Assembly (NCBI GenBank): GCA_030340625.1 | Contig: JAOPHQ010006539.1 | Location: forward strand, 373,501-437,500 | Source of the DNA: Merluccius polli | Lineage: Eukaryota > Chordata > Actinopteri > Gadiformes > Merlucciidae | Direction: 5' to 3' | DNA length: 64,000 nucleotides | Part shown: one piece after another, positions 11,335-22,139 of the stretch | Numbering within the stretch: position 1 is the stretch's first letter | How the letters are laid out: every line of letters starts with the position of its first letter | Position numbers and translations under genes: made by a program | Notes under the pieces: model-generated | What the model was told of the DNA's origin: nothing | The model's input: only the letters and a program-made list of their open reading frames with translations | Databases searched by the model: none

Positions 11335-12309
11335 TTACCTTTCAAAACCTGGAGCCCCGTGACGAAGTCCATAGATATGTCTTACCACGGTCTGGAGGGG
11401 ATGGGCAGAGGTTGCAGGAGTCCCATGCGTGACCCGGAGGATGTCTTGTTGCGAGCACAGATCGAAAATGCCTCGATGTACTCCCGGACCCCCGACTCCA
11501 TGGATGGCCACCAGAATCGTTGGGAGATGGCGAACATGCCGGACTCCCGGATGGCAAGTGAGCAGCGAGGTGTGAGACCAATGAATTACCTGTGGACGCA
11601 AATCAACAGGGACGAACAAACAATGCTCTGGGGACCCACTAAGTGGGGGCGTCTCACCATTCGCTTGCTTCACCTCTTGTTCTATCTGCCAAGTAACCAC
11701 TCCAACCACACGGTTCAGTGGGAGGATGGGTTCTGGTTCCTTGGCGACAGGCTCAGGGTCGTAGATGCGTGACAGGGCGTCTGGTTTGACATTCCGGGCC
11801 CCCGGCCTGTAAGACAACGTGAAGCAAAAATGGTTAAAAAACAATGCCCACCTGGCCTGGCGTGAATTTAGTCTCTTGGCTTGTTTAATATATTTAAGTT
11901 TCTTGTGATCGGTCCACACAATGAAAGGATTCTGTGCCCCCTCCAGCCAGTGTCTCCACTCCTCCAAGGCAACCTTGAACGCCAGCAGCTCCCGGTTGCC
12001 AACGTCATAGTTCCTTTCCACGGAACTCAGTCGCTGGGACAGAAAGGTGCAGGGGTGCATCTTGCCATCCCCCTCTGACCGCTGAGATAGGACCGCCCCA
12101 AAATAAGCAAACCCCAAGAACTGCTGTACCTTCTTGCGGCTATCAGGTGTTGGCCACTCGGCCACAGCGCTTACTTTAGCCGGATCCATCTGCACCCTTC
12201 CAGGGGCTACGATGAAGCCCAGGAAGGAGATGGTGTCGGCATGAAACTCACTCTTTTCTGCTTTGACATACAGGTGGTTGTCGAGAAGACGCTTGGACTT
12301 GGCTAACAT
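11335..12309 (-). pseudogene. Gypsy 1 RT thumb, RNase H and integrase zinc region
   Basis: It starts with the FLGFIVAPGRVQMDPAK thumb. It then jumps near 12105 from QQFLGFA straight to GAVLSQRS, so about 60 residues of the connection and early RNase H segment, including its first Asp, are missing compared with complete elements. It continues through NRELLAFKVALEEWRHWL and TDHKKLKYI, then a degraded HHCC integrase zinc region. Confidence 0.85.
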
Positions 12310-12793
12310 GGTGTCTGTGAGTGTCTAGGTCCGGTGAGTAAATGAATATGTCGTCTAGATAAACGTAGACAAACTGGTCGAGAAAGTCTCTGAGCACGTC
12401 TTTGATCATGGCATGGAAGACGGCAGGGGCATTCGTGAGACCAAAGGGCATGACCAGATATTCATAGTGACCGCTGGGAGTATTAAACCCAGTCTTCCAT
12501 TCATCCCCCTCCCTAATCCGAACAAGATGGTAAGCATTGCGTAAATCAAGCTTAGTGAATACTGTGGCCTGCTGAAGCTGATCAAACACAGACGACATTA
12601 ACGGGAGTGGATATTGATTCTTTATAGTAATGTCATTGAGGGGGCCGTAATCAATACATGGTCTTAAGGACCCGTCTTTTTCGCTTACAAAGAAGAATCC
12701 GGCTCCAGCAGGTGACGAGGACGGGCGGATGAGCCCCGCCTTCAGTGACGACTCAATGTAGTCCTTCATGGCTTGATGTTCGGGCCCTGACAC
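12248..12793 (-). pseudogene. Gypsy 1 reverse transcriptase
   Basis: Motifs in order: LRPCIDYGPLN, FTKLDLRNAYH (first catalytic Asp), MPFGLTNAPAVF, and the catalytic YLDD in VYVYLDDIFIYS. The palm is complete, then the frame shifts into the next piece near 12300. Confidence 0.93.
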
Positions 12794-13338
12794 TGAGTAC
12801 AGGTGCCCCTTGGGAATGGTGGAGCCGGGGATGAGCTCGATGGCGCAGTCATATGGTCGATGCGGTGGAGTGATGTGGCCTTGACTTTGTTAAAAACCTC
12901 CTTGAGATGATGGTAGCAAGTGGGTACAGAGGTCAGATCCGGGATTCTGTGACAGGATGAGCAGAAACAGTGTTTATAATCGTGGTAGCCTGTCCATGAG
13001 TCTTGTCCCACAGGCACTTCCCCTCACAGTATTCCCCCCACCCCAGGATGTTGCCCGTAGGCCAGTCAATGTGGGGGTTGTGGCTGACAAGCCACGGATG
13101 TCCCAGTATCAGTGTGCGTGCAGGTGAGTGAAACAGGTAAAAGTTCATCACTTCAGAGTGATTGTCTAAGGCAGTGGTTCTCAACCGGTGGGGCGCGCCC
13201 CCCTGGGGGGGTGCGGACACTCTCCCAGGGGGGCGCGGGTTGAAAAAGTCGCTTTAGGCGGACTGTCCGGTTTTTCAAAGCCCTTTCCGGCGTCCGGCAT
13301 AAGCCGGACGCGTATTTGTCCTCCTTTTTGAGAGCGCA

Positions 13339-14262
13339 ATAGTAGCACCCCGCCCCCCCGTCGGCCGTAGGTCCGCGGTGTGTTACTATTGCGCGCACCC
13401 CCCGTCGGCCCCCCCCCCCCCGTCGGTCGTAGGTCCGCGGTGTGTTACTATTGCGCGCACCCCGCCCCCCCGTTGGCCGTAGGTCCGCGGTGTGTTACTA
13501 TTGCGTGCACCCCCCGTCGGTCGTAGGTCCGCGGTGTCAGTGGCGTAACTATCGGTAAGCAGGTACTCCAGTCGCTTACGGGCCCCAGCCAATCAGGGGG
13601 CCCGTCAGCTTTCAGTGAGGACCGCCCACAACTATGAATCGATCTTCCCGCCAACTGTCAAATCCGGGCCCTTTTACTGTTACGGCACAGGAGAGGCGAT
13701 GTCACTGTTGTTGCTGTGCAGCAGGCACGTGCAGAGGGGGGGGCTATGGGTGCCCGAGCCCCTGCCCCTTTCCCTCTGAAGGACCAAAGTGCCCTTTTGA
13801 GTGGTCATTTAAATTTCCGTTATCGGCCCCGCGTCAATAATCACCCCCCCCCCCCCCACCCCCGCTCAACAATCGTGCAACAGAAATCGTCTGGTAGCAC
13901 CCCCCCCCCCCCCCCTCAACAATCACGCTACAGAAATCGTCTGGTATGCGATTACTTTTGCGATTACTTTTGCGAGTCGTCTCACGTCTACTATGCTGTA
14001 GTATCCTATTTAAGTCATATGGTAGGTTATCGGTAGACGTTGCGTCATTACGCGTTGTAGTCTATAGGAGGGCCCGTCTTGATCATCCTGCTTACGGGCC
14101 CGTCGTTGGCTTGTTACGCCACTGCGCGGTGTGTTACTATTGCGTGCACCCCTGCCCCCCCGTTGGCCGTAGGTCCGTGGTGTGTTACTATTGCGCGCAC
14201 CGCCCCCCCCCCCCCCCCCCCCCCCCCCGTCGGTCCTAGGTCCGCGGTGTGTTACTATTGCC
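13339..14262. repeat. ~50-bp tandem repeat with poly-C spacers
   Basis: About six units share GTAGGTCCGCGGTGTG followed by TTACTATTGCG and a C-run of variable length. The array is split by the nested MITE at 13538-14124. C-runs of up to about 25 nt occur near 14205-14285. Confidence 0.85.
13538..14124. mobile_element. hAT MITE nested in hAT element
   Basis: Ends are CAGTGGCGTAAC and GTTACGCCACTG. An 8-bp duplication CGCGGTGT (13530-13537, 14125-14132) was created inside a tandem-repeat unit of the host hAT element. No ORF with recognisable similarity. Confidence 0.92.
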
Positions 14263-14971
14263 CCCCCCCCCCCCCCCCCCCCCCGTCAACAATGGGGGGG
14301 GGGGGGCCCGACCGCAATGAACCAGTTTTGGGGGGGCCCAGCCTGAAAAAGGTTGAGAACCCCTGGTCTAAGGTAAGGGCTACGGGCTCTGTGACCAGGG
14401 GCGCTTTAACACCACCCGAGGCCCTGGGCTAAAAAAAAATGTTGAGGCCCCCCCCCCCCACCAGGAGTGTTGCTAGCAATTGAAAACATTCTGAGCTGTA
14501 GCCCAGTGCTGAGAGTCCTATTAAGACGGGGGTTCGGGGGTTTCTCCCCCGGGAAATTTTGAAAATCAGACGTATGAATATGCAATTCTAACGTAGTTTG
14601 AGAAGGAAAAGAAAGACCAGTCGTCATGTCCAACTCACGTCGGGGCAGGCCTATATGAGTATTTAAAGTAAGACTTTTTTTTTTTGACGTCTCAGAGATC
14701 CGTGGCTATTCCGAGAGATCCGAATGCCCAGGTCTATCAACGCGCCTGCCCTCCACCCCCAATAAATACAAAAAAACAATGTGTGAACTTCGGCTGTCTT
14801 GCCATTTAATGAAGCAGAATACATATAGGCTATTACATCACAGCAAATCAAAAGAACTCAAAACATTTCAAAAATTGAAAACTGGGAACTTTTTTTTCGG
14901 TCAACTTAACTGAGCCTATAGCCTGCTAATTAAACAATAAAATAAATGTTTAGCCTATGTTAAGCACTTGA

Positions 14972-17900
14972 TCAGAAGTGCTTTCCCCTGGCCTTTCTAT
15001 CGGCAAACTCTTTTATTGTGACATTAAAGTCAAGAGCCCGAAGAATGTCATATTCGATGGACATGATGGTGAGATGGCTCAGCCTGTCTTGCTGCATAGT
15101 TGACCGTAATCTGTTTTTTATGAGGGATAGCTTGGAGAAAGATCGCTCTCCACTTGCGTTAGTGACGGGTAGGGTAAGGAAAAGGCGAAGGGCAATGTCC
15201 GTGTTGGGAAACACAGTATGCATGTTCCTTTTCCTCAACAGTTTGAGGAGATCACCAGCCGATGGCGATGTGTTCACATCCTGTTGTACGCCTAGACCTA
15301 CTACAAATTCACGAAACTGAATAATTTCTTCCACAAAGTCAGCCTCCAGGTCCACGTCATATTTTTTTTGCAATCTAGATGCTGATAAGCGGAGCTCCTC
15401 AGAACACGTTGTTGTCAGCAAATTGTTTAAGAAGCCAAAGCTTTGCAAAGTGCTGTTGTATGACTGGTAGCGCCTGTCTAGCTCTGCCACCAGCCTGTCA
15501 ATTACGACATTAAAAACGCTCACTGAAAACCTCTGTCGTCCTGGCAGATGAGAATCTGGTTGAGAGGAGTCATCAGCTTGCCTTTTGCGTATTTTCATCC
15601 GTTGTTTATCGGCTTTATAAACATCGGATACTGTTGGGGACATATTGGAGCCTGCCATCTCAAATCGGTCAAACTGGTCCCTCAACCCAGAAATATACTG
15701 CTTCAATGACCGGACCAAGCATACTGCATTACAGAGGTCCAGATCGACAGCCTGTAGTGCTACGCTCACCCTGTTAAAGCGCTGAAGGATATCGTTCCAC
15801 ATGTTGCAAAGCACCGCATTTTCTAATTTGTCCATATTTTTACACAGGGATTTGGCCTCATTTTCGTGTACTTAGGGTCAAATGTTCATCGTCAGCTATG
15901 ACTCGTAAGGATTTCTGAACCGCCTCATAATTCAAACATAGGGCTTTGGTGGCGTCTGCGTGCGCTGACCACCTTGTATCGGATAGTGTTTTCAATGTTT
16001 GGATGCGGCTATTCTCGTTTTCATGCAATCCCGCAGTAACAACTTGCCAGCGAGAGGGTGACTTTGAGGAAAAGTTAAAGAGGGCCTGAACCAAATTAAA
16101 AAAATTATCTGTCTCTTCGCAACAATTTGCACTGTTATTGCCAACCAAATTCAATGTGTGAGCGGCGCAGGGTATCCACTCCGCCAGTGGATTTATCGCC
16201 TTGATACGTGACTGTAGACCTTTGTATGTACCTGACATATTGCTTGCATTATCGTAGCACTGCCCGCGACAATTGCTTATGTCGATGTCCATCTCCCTCA
16301 ACACTTTTAACACAGAGATAAAAAGGGCTTCTCCCGTGTGAGACGTTATGGGGAGAAATTTCAAGAAACGCTCCTCTATTTCACCCTCCGGTGACACATA
16401 GCGCAGGATGAACGTAAGCTGGTCTACGTGGGTCACATCCGGAGTGGAGTCCACACTGATTGAGAAATTGAGAAGTTTTACTCGGCTGACAACTTAAGCG
16501 AGGACTTTCTCTCCCATTAACTCAATGAATTCTTCGCACACACCTAAAGACAAATATGACGGATTTCCCCTGCCGGCATTCCCAAATCTCTCTATATGGG
16601 CTTTGAGGAATGGGTCGAATTGGCTGACAAGCTCCATACTGCCTAAATAGTTTCCATTCCTTACATCTCCAAATACGTGTGTGTGTGTCTCCTCAGGGGA
16701 AGCCCACGCTCTGTTAAATGCTTAATTACAGCAACAACTCTTTGAAGTACCTGCCTCCAGCACTCACACTCGGCATTGAACTGTTTTCGAAGCTCAGTGT
16801 CCACCACCCCAGAGTCCGATGACTAATGTACGCGACCATGGCTTGTCTGTGGGGGACACTGTTTTCGTGTTCTGCCAGCACTTTACCAGCGTGCTTCCAA
16901 TCACAAAACCCATTGGTAGCAAATGCGGATTTATGGTTATGACCAAAAAGCTTACAGGCAAAACAAAAAACATTACCCCGAGAGGGCGAGTAGCATAGCC
17001 ACTCTCGGGTAACACACTCTCCATTAACAAGCTGCCGTTGGAAATGAACTTGAGAAAGGAATCTCCTCTGCTGTTTGTATTGACGTTCAGATGCGGAAAA
17101 GCCACCGTCAATATTTTGACAGGTTTCGGGCCCAAATTTGGCCCAGTAAGACCGCACCTGTTCATTTAAGCCAGGGGTGTCCGAAGTACGGCCAGGGGGC
17201 CAATCACGGCCCGCGATCAGATTTCATGCGGCCCGAAGCTTCATTTTTATAATATATTATTTATGGCCTGCTAGGATTGTCAGATACTGTACGACTGAAG
17301 ATTTGGCTTTTTTGGTTGACATAACGAAGCATTTGAACCGACATAACTGCTGCTGTTATATATCTGTAGATGTGACACAAAATGACTTTCTGAATGATTG
17401 TGTTAAAGAGAAGAGCAAGTCATGTTTAAAATGAACATGAGGTTCAGATTTGTATCAACTTCATGCAAGTTTAATGTGTTCCATACAATTTATTCTGTTA
17501 TCTGACTCCAGATGTGAAAGAAAGGAAGAACTGGTTTGTAGATTTGTTCACGCCTGATTGGTTTAGATTGGTTACATTGTCATTTAAAAGAAAAAGATAA
17601 TTGTGACAATGAAAATAAAATTGTTACATTGTAACTTTTATTGGTGTAAAAAGTTAGTATTGGCCCCCGGGCATCTTCACATTGTCAAATCTGGCCCTCT
17701 TTAAAAAAAGTTTGGACACCCCTGATTTAAGCAATCACCCCACACACCAGGGTCGGTACTATAGGGGTCCTGTTATCGCGATTCGTCGTTCCAGTGTATC
17801 TGGTGGTAAAGCCTGTTCCGGCTCCTCTGCTCCACCCACAGCTAGTCCTCCCTCGTCTGGCCTGTCGTCCCTCCTCCTCACAGGTTCATTTAAGAACCTG

Positions 17901-18375
17901 ACACTCTCCTCTCCCTCAGCACAGTTCGTGTGATCTTCTCTTGCTGCCTCACTGACCTTGTTCTCCACCTTCACAAACGTAAAAATAGTGTCCCTGATGA
18001 AATTCTGTCAGCTAACTCAGTAGCCTACAATGACCATCGCTAGCTGGCCTAGCTATGGTAGATGGATATGATAGCTACTGGTGCGGATATGATAATGTAT
18101 AACTAGCTGACTCTTCACATAATTATAAGCCTACATTAAATACATAGGATGATTAAGATATTCATATTCATGTTCATGAACAGACTGGTGACCCTTACCG
18201 GACTGAGCACTCCAGGACCATCATTAGTGGGGAGTGAACCTTCTGGTTGTTTGCCACCTGTATGTTTTCCATCCACGCTGAAAAAGTCTGTGACTTTAGG
18301 CAATGATTCTTTCATTACCATATAATTTCTTTTTTTCTTTCTTTTCTGGGCACCGCTAACATGGAAACGCTTCAT
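14972..18375 (-). pseudogene. hAT transposase (TTF-type/ZMYM1-like), recently broken
   Basis: Exon 1 is 18375-18199 (starts MKRFH, basic KKRK stretch; donor GTAAGG). Exon 2 begins about 17968 in matching phase and is interrupted by the MITE at 17172-17724. It continues with a TTF-type zinc-finger region (CFACKLFGH, 17157-16726), the catalytic core (VDSTPD and GQCYDNASNMSG, 16454-15858) and the hAT dimerisation region (ASGERSFSKL, ending at the stop at 14972). Breaks seen are the MITE, a TAA near 16497, and frame changes near 16720 and 15840. These transposases bind element ends and cut and paste them in the nucleus. Confidence 0.9.
17172..17724. mobile_element. hAT MITE nested in the transposase gene
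   Basis: Ends CAGGGGTGTCC and GGACACCCCTG. An 8-bp duplication ATTTAAGC at 17164-17171 and 17725-17732. It splits exon 2 of the hAT transposase. Confidence 0.94.
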
Positions 18376-18684
18376 CTCGCCCTCTTTCTCAACTGCACTC
18401 GCTCAATCCAGCCTCTCGCTAAAGTTGCTTCTTTCTGTATGTGCGTGTGAGACGTTGAATTTTGTTACATTTTTGATACAAAACAAGGGGGGGTGGGCGG
18501 GGTTTTTTCGCCTCACTCCACTACAAAGTCTTAATGTCACTTGTATGTAACAACTCGTAATTGCAGTTGAAAGCGGTTTAGCGGTTCAGAAAAAAAAAAA
18601 TATATATTACGAGGCCCCTGATTGGCTGTGGCCCTGGGCTTCAGCCCGTGCAAGCCCCTGCGTTAAAGCGCCACTGTCTGTGAC

Positions 18685-18828
18685 GTCTGTAATAGTGAAC
18701 ACTGCGGTACCATTCAAGGCACTAGCTTTAATGGGTTGTGAAAGAACCTCGGTCTTCAACCCCAGCTTTTTGGCTATCTCCCAGTCCATTAAGCTTTCAT
18801 CAGCCCCTGAGTCAATTAAAACATCCAA
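18685..18828 (-). pseudogene. Gypsy 1 aspartic protease, N-terminal half
   Basis: It contains the catalytic DSGADE motif close to its start. The fold continues at 14395-14366 and then at 13163 downward, where ILGHPWL (the protease C-terminal hydrophobic-Gly motif) is found. The separation is caused only by the two hAT insertions. Confidence 0.85.
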
Positions 18829-19940
18829 TTAAATGACTGTGGTGTTGTGTGTTACCTTGACGGAGGTCAAACTACGTGGAGCAGAACCTGAAGTTGTGGA
18901 TTGGCCCGTCATCCGAGCTGCCTTGACCGGGCAGGCGGCTACAAGGTGTCCGGGTTCCCTGCAGTAGAAGCACCGCCCCTCCTTTAGGCGGCGTTGTTGT
19001 TCCGCCTGAGTGAGCTGAGCCCTGCCCAGCTGCATAGGCTCCTCATCTCCAGCAGGAGGAGAAAGGCGGCACTGATCTGACAATGATTGGCAGGGAACAG
19101 ACCAGGGGACAGCAGGGATGTGCTGTGGGCGGTCTGGCAACCGCTGGTGCCCTCCCTGGAGAGCCTTGAATTCCCGAAGTCAGTTATCCGTTCGGACAGC
19201 GAGGGCGATGAGGGAGTCCAGGTCCGGCGGTAGATCCAAAGGAAGCAGAGGCTCTTGAACGGAGGCAGCCAGCCCCTTCAGGAAGACGTCGTAGAGAGCC
19301 ATGGCGTTCCATCCACTCTCCGCAGCCAAGGTCTGGAAGCATATGGCGTAGTCATCGACAGATTCTTGACCTTGCCTGAGCCCACTCAGCTCCCTTGCCT
19401 TTTCTCGTTCCGTAGAGACCAGGTCGAAGGTCTTATGGAGGGCCTCCTTGAAGTCCCGGAGGGAGCTGCAGAGCGGGGATTCTCTCGCCCCCTCTGCTGT
19501 TGCCCATGCCCTTGCCCTTCCTGCCAGGTGGGAAATCATGAAGGCAATTTTGGCTCGGTCTGTGGGAAATGCGTGAGGGGAGAGTTCAAAATGCATTTCA
19601 CAGTCTATAAGAAATTACTTACATTGTCCTAGGTCTCCTGAGAATCACTCAGGAGATGCCAGCCGGGCTCCAGCTCCGGCGTAGGCAATGGGGGGGACGG
19701 GCGGGGGCTCAGGCGCAGCGGATACTGTATCCGTCTTCACAGGGCGACTGAATCTGCATCTGCTCAGTGAGCTGCGCTATCTGGGCAGTAACGGCAGCCT
19801 TGAAGTCTGAAGTCTTGAAGTCGATGGGCGAGGCCTTTGACTCCCTGGCCCAGCGCAGCCATCTGCTCCTTCTGATGGGCGAGGCGGGCTTCCTGTCACC
19901 TAAGAGCCGCAGAAAGCTGCTCGGACCCTGCTGCGTCCAT
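18829..19940 (-). pseudogene. Gypsy 1 gag with CCHC zinc knuckle, broken
   Basis: The ATG at 19940 gives a short peptide and then a stop. A capsid-like stretch (19596-19180) matches the vertebrate-type retrotransposon gag fold region in character, with DRAKIAFMISHLAGRARAWA. After a further in-frame TGA at 19180-19182 comes a CCHC knuckle (CFYCREPGHLVAACP, near 18990-18945). A TAA at 18829-18831 separates gag from the protease frame. Three stops make this gag dead. Confidence 0.85.
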
Positions 19941-19956
19941 ACTGGCCAGTGTGTAC

Positions 19957-20626
19957 TGTCACGACCAGGCTAGGACACAGGATGCAGATGCAGGGTTCGG
20001 GTTCTTCAATAAAAGTATTTATTGAAGGAATCAGGTAAGAAAACTCCAAGACAGAGTAACCAAAGCAGGCTATGAAAATGACCTCTATTTGTTTCCAAAA
20101 TGGAAGAAGCGTGGCTACAAAAGATACAAAAATAATAATTGCTCCACTAAAAGGAGGAAAACACAAAAGACGTTAATAGGAACTAAAAATCACTCCCGCT
20201 CCAGAGGCAAAAGAACTAGCAAATAAATTAGAAACAACAAAAAATCACTCCACACAGAGGAAACAAAGGGCTATGAAATCGTTAACTAAGGAACTAAACT
20301 ATGATATTAAACTTACAACTTAAAATCTCTCTCTTGGAGGAACCGGAACAAAACCCAAATACGACCATAGACAGAGCTGGAGTGATCGCACGCAGACGAG
20401 GACGAAGATGAACACACTGGCACAAGACAAAGGGAGACGCAGACTCTTATACACAGGGTAACAGGGAACAGGTGGAAACACTCAGCAGACAATCAGACTG
20501 AGACACACGAGGAAGGGCAAGTGACCCGAAACGAGAGGAGAGTTACTTAAAAAATAAAACAGGAAATGACAAGACAAGACATGGAGACAGGACAAAAACC
20601 CAACTTGACCTCACCGCGGTGTGACA
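19957..20626 (-). repeat. 5' LTR of gypsy 1
   Basis: A 670-bp segment beginning TGTCACACC (minus strand, at 20626) and ending GTCGTGACA at 19957, so TG...CA ends. A TATAAGAG box lies near 20450, and an AATAAA overlaps the TTTATTGAAG stretch near 20010. Gag starts about 17 nt downstream at the ATG 19940. Confidence 0.75.
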
Positions 20627-21336
20627 CCAACTATATACTGTATATATAGCTGAAGAATACCCCGATAAAGCATATATTATCTAAGTTCAACATAAACTAA
20701 ATGTTTAAATGAATGACAACATAAGTAGAGTAGAGGGAGAGTGTGTGTTTGTAAGTGACTCTTCCCATGTCTACTTTTACGACAGTCACAAGGTTATCAG
20801 TTGACCTCCACTCTGGCCGGGAGACAAAGGAGAAGGTACAGAATGGCATAAAGGCACCATAGTGTTTCAAATAGGATTAAAAGAGATATCCCTGTCCCAA
20901 GGATGTGTCTTGCTGTGTAATCAACAACTTTGAGGGACCACATGAGCAATGTGGCAATAATCATGCCTTTCCTGTTGGACACTAATTATGCCATTTCTGG
21001 CCACCCCAGGGGGTCAAGGAGTCAGATGTTCCAGCTCAGCTGTCATGCCTGTGCACTCTGTGCTCTCACGAGTGTGGAGAGGACACAAAGATAATAGCCT
21101 GGATTAACTTCCTGGGCAGGGGGTGCAAACCCCAATTAGTAAAACTTCTGTGGAATATACCATCTGTTCTTTTCTCCTCAGGGTGAGAATCTAACTATAT
21201 TGGGGGAACTAAACATCTACGGTTTATATATGAGTCATCCATTTCTGACTCTGTGATTCTCCATTCTTATTTTCATTCATATAGCATATAGGCAAGATAA
21301 TGTTTATACTTTATTTAAACATATAGTACATTTCTC
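20627..21336. other. Unassigned AT-rich spacer
   Basis: Between the gypsy 1 LTR and the next pseudogene I see no gene, inverted repeat or motif I can name. Confidence 0.4.
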
Positions 21337-22139
21337 CCATAGTGGCAAGGCAAACTCTCACTGAAACCAGCTAGCCCATGGGCACCAAGGTTATCAGCCA
21401 CAACAGAGTAGACTGTGCCTTTGAGACAGTCACCAAATGTTTCAATGTAGACACCCACTTCTTCAAGAGTTTTTAGGTCACTCAAGAGAGGTGCAAAAAC
21501 CTTTGCATATCCAAACTGTCATACATAATTTTAATTGCACAAAAGGGCCAGTTGATTTTTTGTTGATGTTCCTGCAATTTCAAAATCATCAACATAGAGA
21601 ATTATTGATCATTTCTGACCCTCAGCTGAATGAACCAGATGTTCCTGGTAGTATGAGCATCACAGTATGACACATACTGTCCAGGAAGCTGTGAAGTGGT
21701 TTCTTTGACTTTCTTAAATACATCTGTTTTTTTCAACAGCATGTAGGTCTGCTGTGATACTTTACTGACTTAACAAATGGAAACTTCTCCTAATAATAAG
21801 ATTTTCTCCTCTTAGCTGTTGACAGTGGTCCTTCAGATGTCTGTAAAAGGGCAGCTATGTTTTCCCAGTATCTTGATTACAGATTTTCTGACAACAGGTT
21901 CTGACAGTGAAAACAACTGATCGATATGCTCAATGATTTCCTGTGTGGCCCTCTGTGATACATAGAGAATAGTTTTCAAATGCATTTTCAATAAGCAAAC
22001 AGATTGTACTGTAACTGCTCTGCTAATCCCTCAATGCTACTGCCTGCTATTAGGGCGGCTTCATTTTCATCTGAAAGCTCTATTGGATCATCTTCAATGT
22101 CACTATCCTGGGAAACATTTGAGACATTTTGCACTACAA

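Larger units (their letters stand above)
13172..14365. mobile_element. hAT element in gypsy 1 with poly-C tandem repeats
   Basis: The termini CAGTGGTTCTCAACC and GGTTGAGAACCCCTG are inverted repeats. An 8-bp duplication GTCTAAGG lies at 13164-13171 and 14366-14373. The interior has no transposase. It is filled by GC-rich tandem repeats and a second, nested hAT MITE. Confidence 0.93.
14396..18676 (-). mobile_element. hAT transposon with its own transposase, inserted in gypsy 1
   Basis: Termini CAGGGGCGCTTTAAC and GTTAAAGCGCCACTG are inverted repeats. A perfect 8-bp duplication TCTGTGAC lies at 14388-14395 and 18677-18684. The 4.28-kb length and a minus-strand transposase gene with one intron fit an autonomous hAT ancestor. 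A MITE has since inserted at 17172-17724. Confidence 0.95.
10517..20626 (-). mobile_element. Ty3/gypsy chromodomain retrotransposon (gypsy 1), split by two hAT insertions
   Basis: Minus-strand order is 5' LTR (20626-19957), gag with a zinc knuckle, protease, reverse transcriptase, RNase H, integrase and a C-terminal chromodomain, the order of Ty3/gypsy chromoviruses. hAT elements at 13172-14365 and 14396-18676 split the protease region. Ignoring them and one copy of each duplication, the protease frame runs on across both junctions. The element also has in-frame stops in gag, a deletion between reverse transcriptase and RNase H near 12105, a frame break in integrase, and no recognisable 3' LTR. 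Confidence 0.9.

Noticed and set aside
13339..14262. Possible CRISPR-like array
   Set aside because: The repeats are contiguous minisatellite units with C-runs, not regular repeats with unique spacers, in a eukaryotic hAT element.
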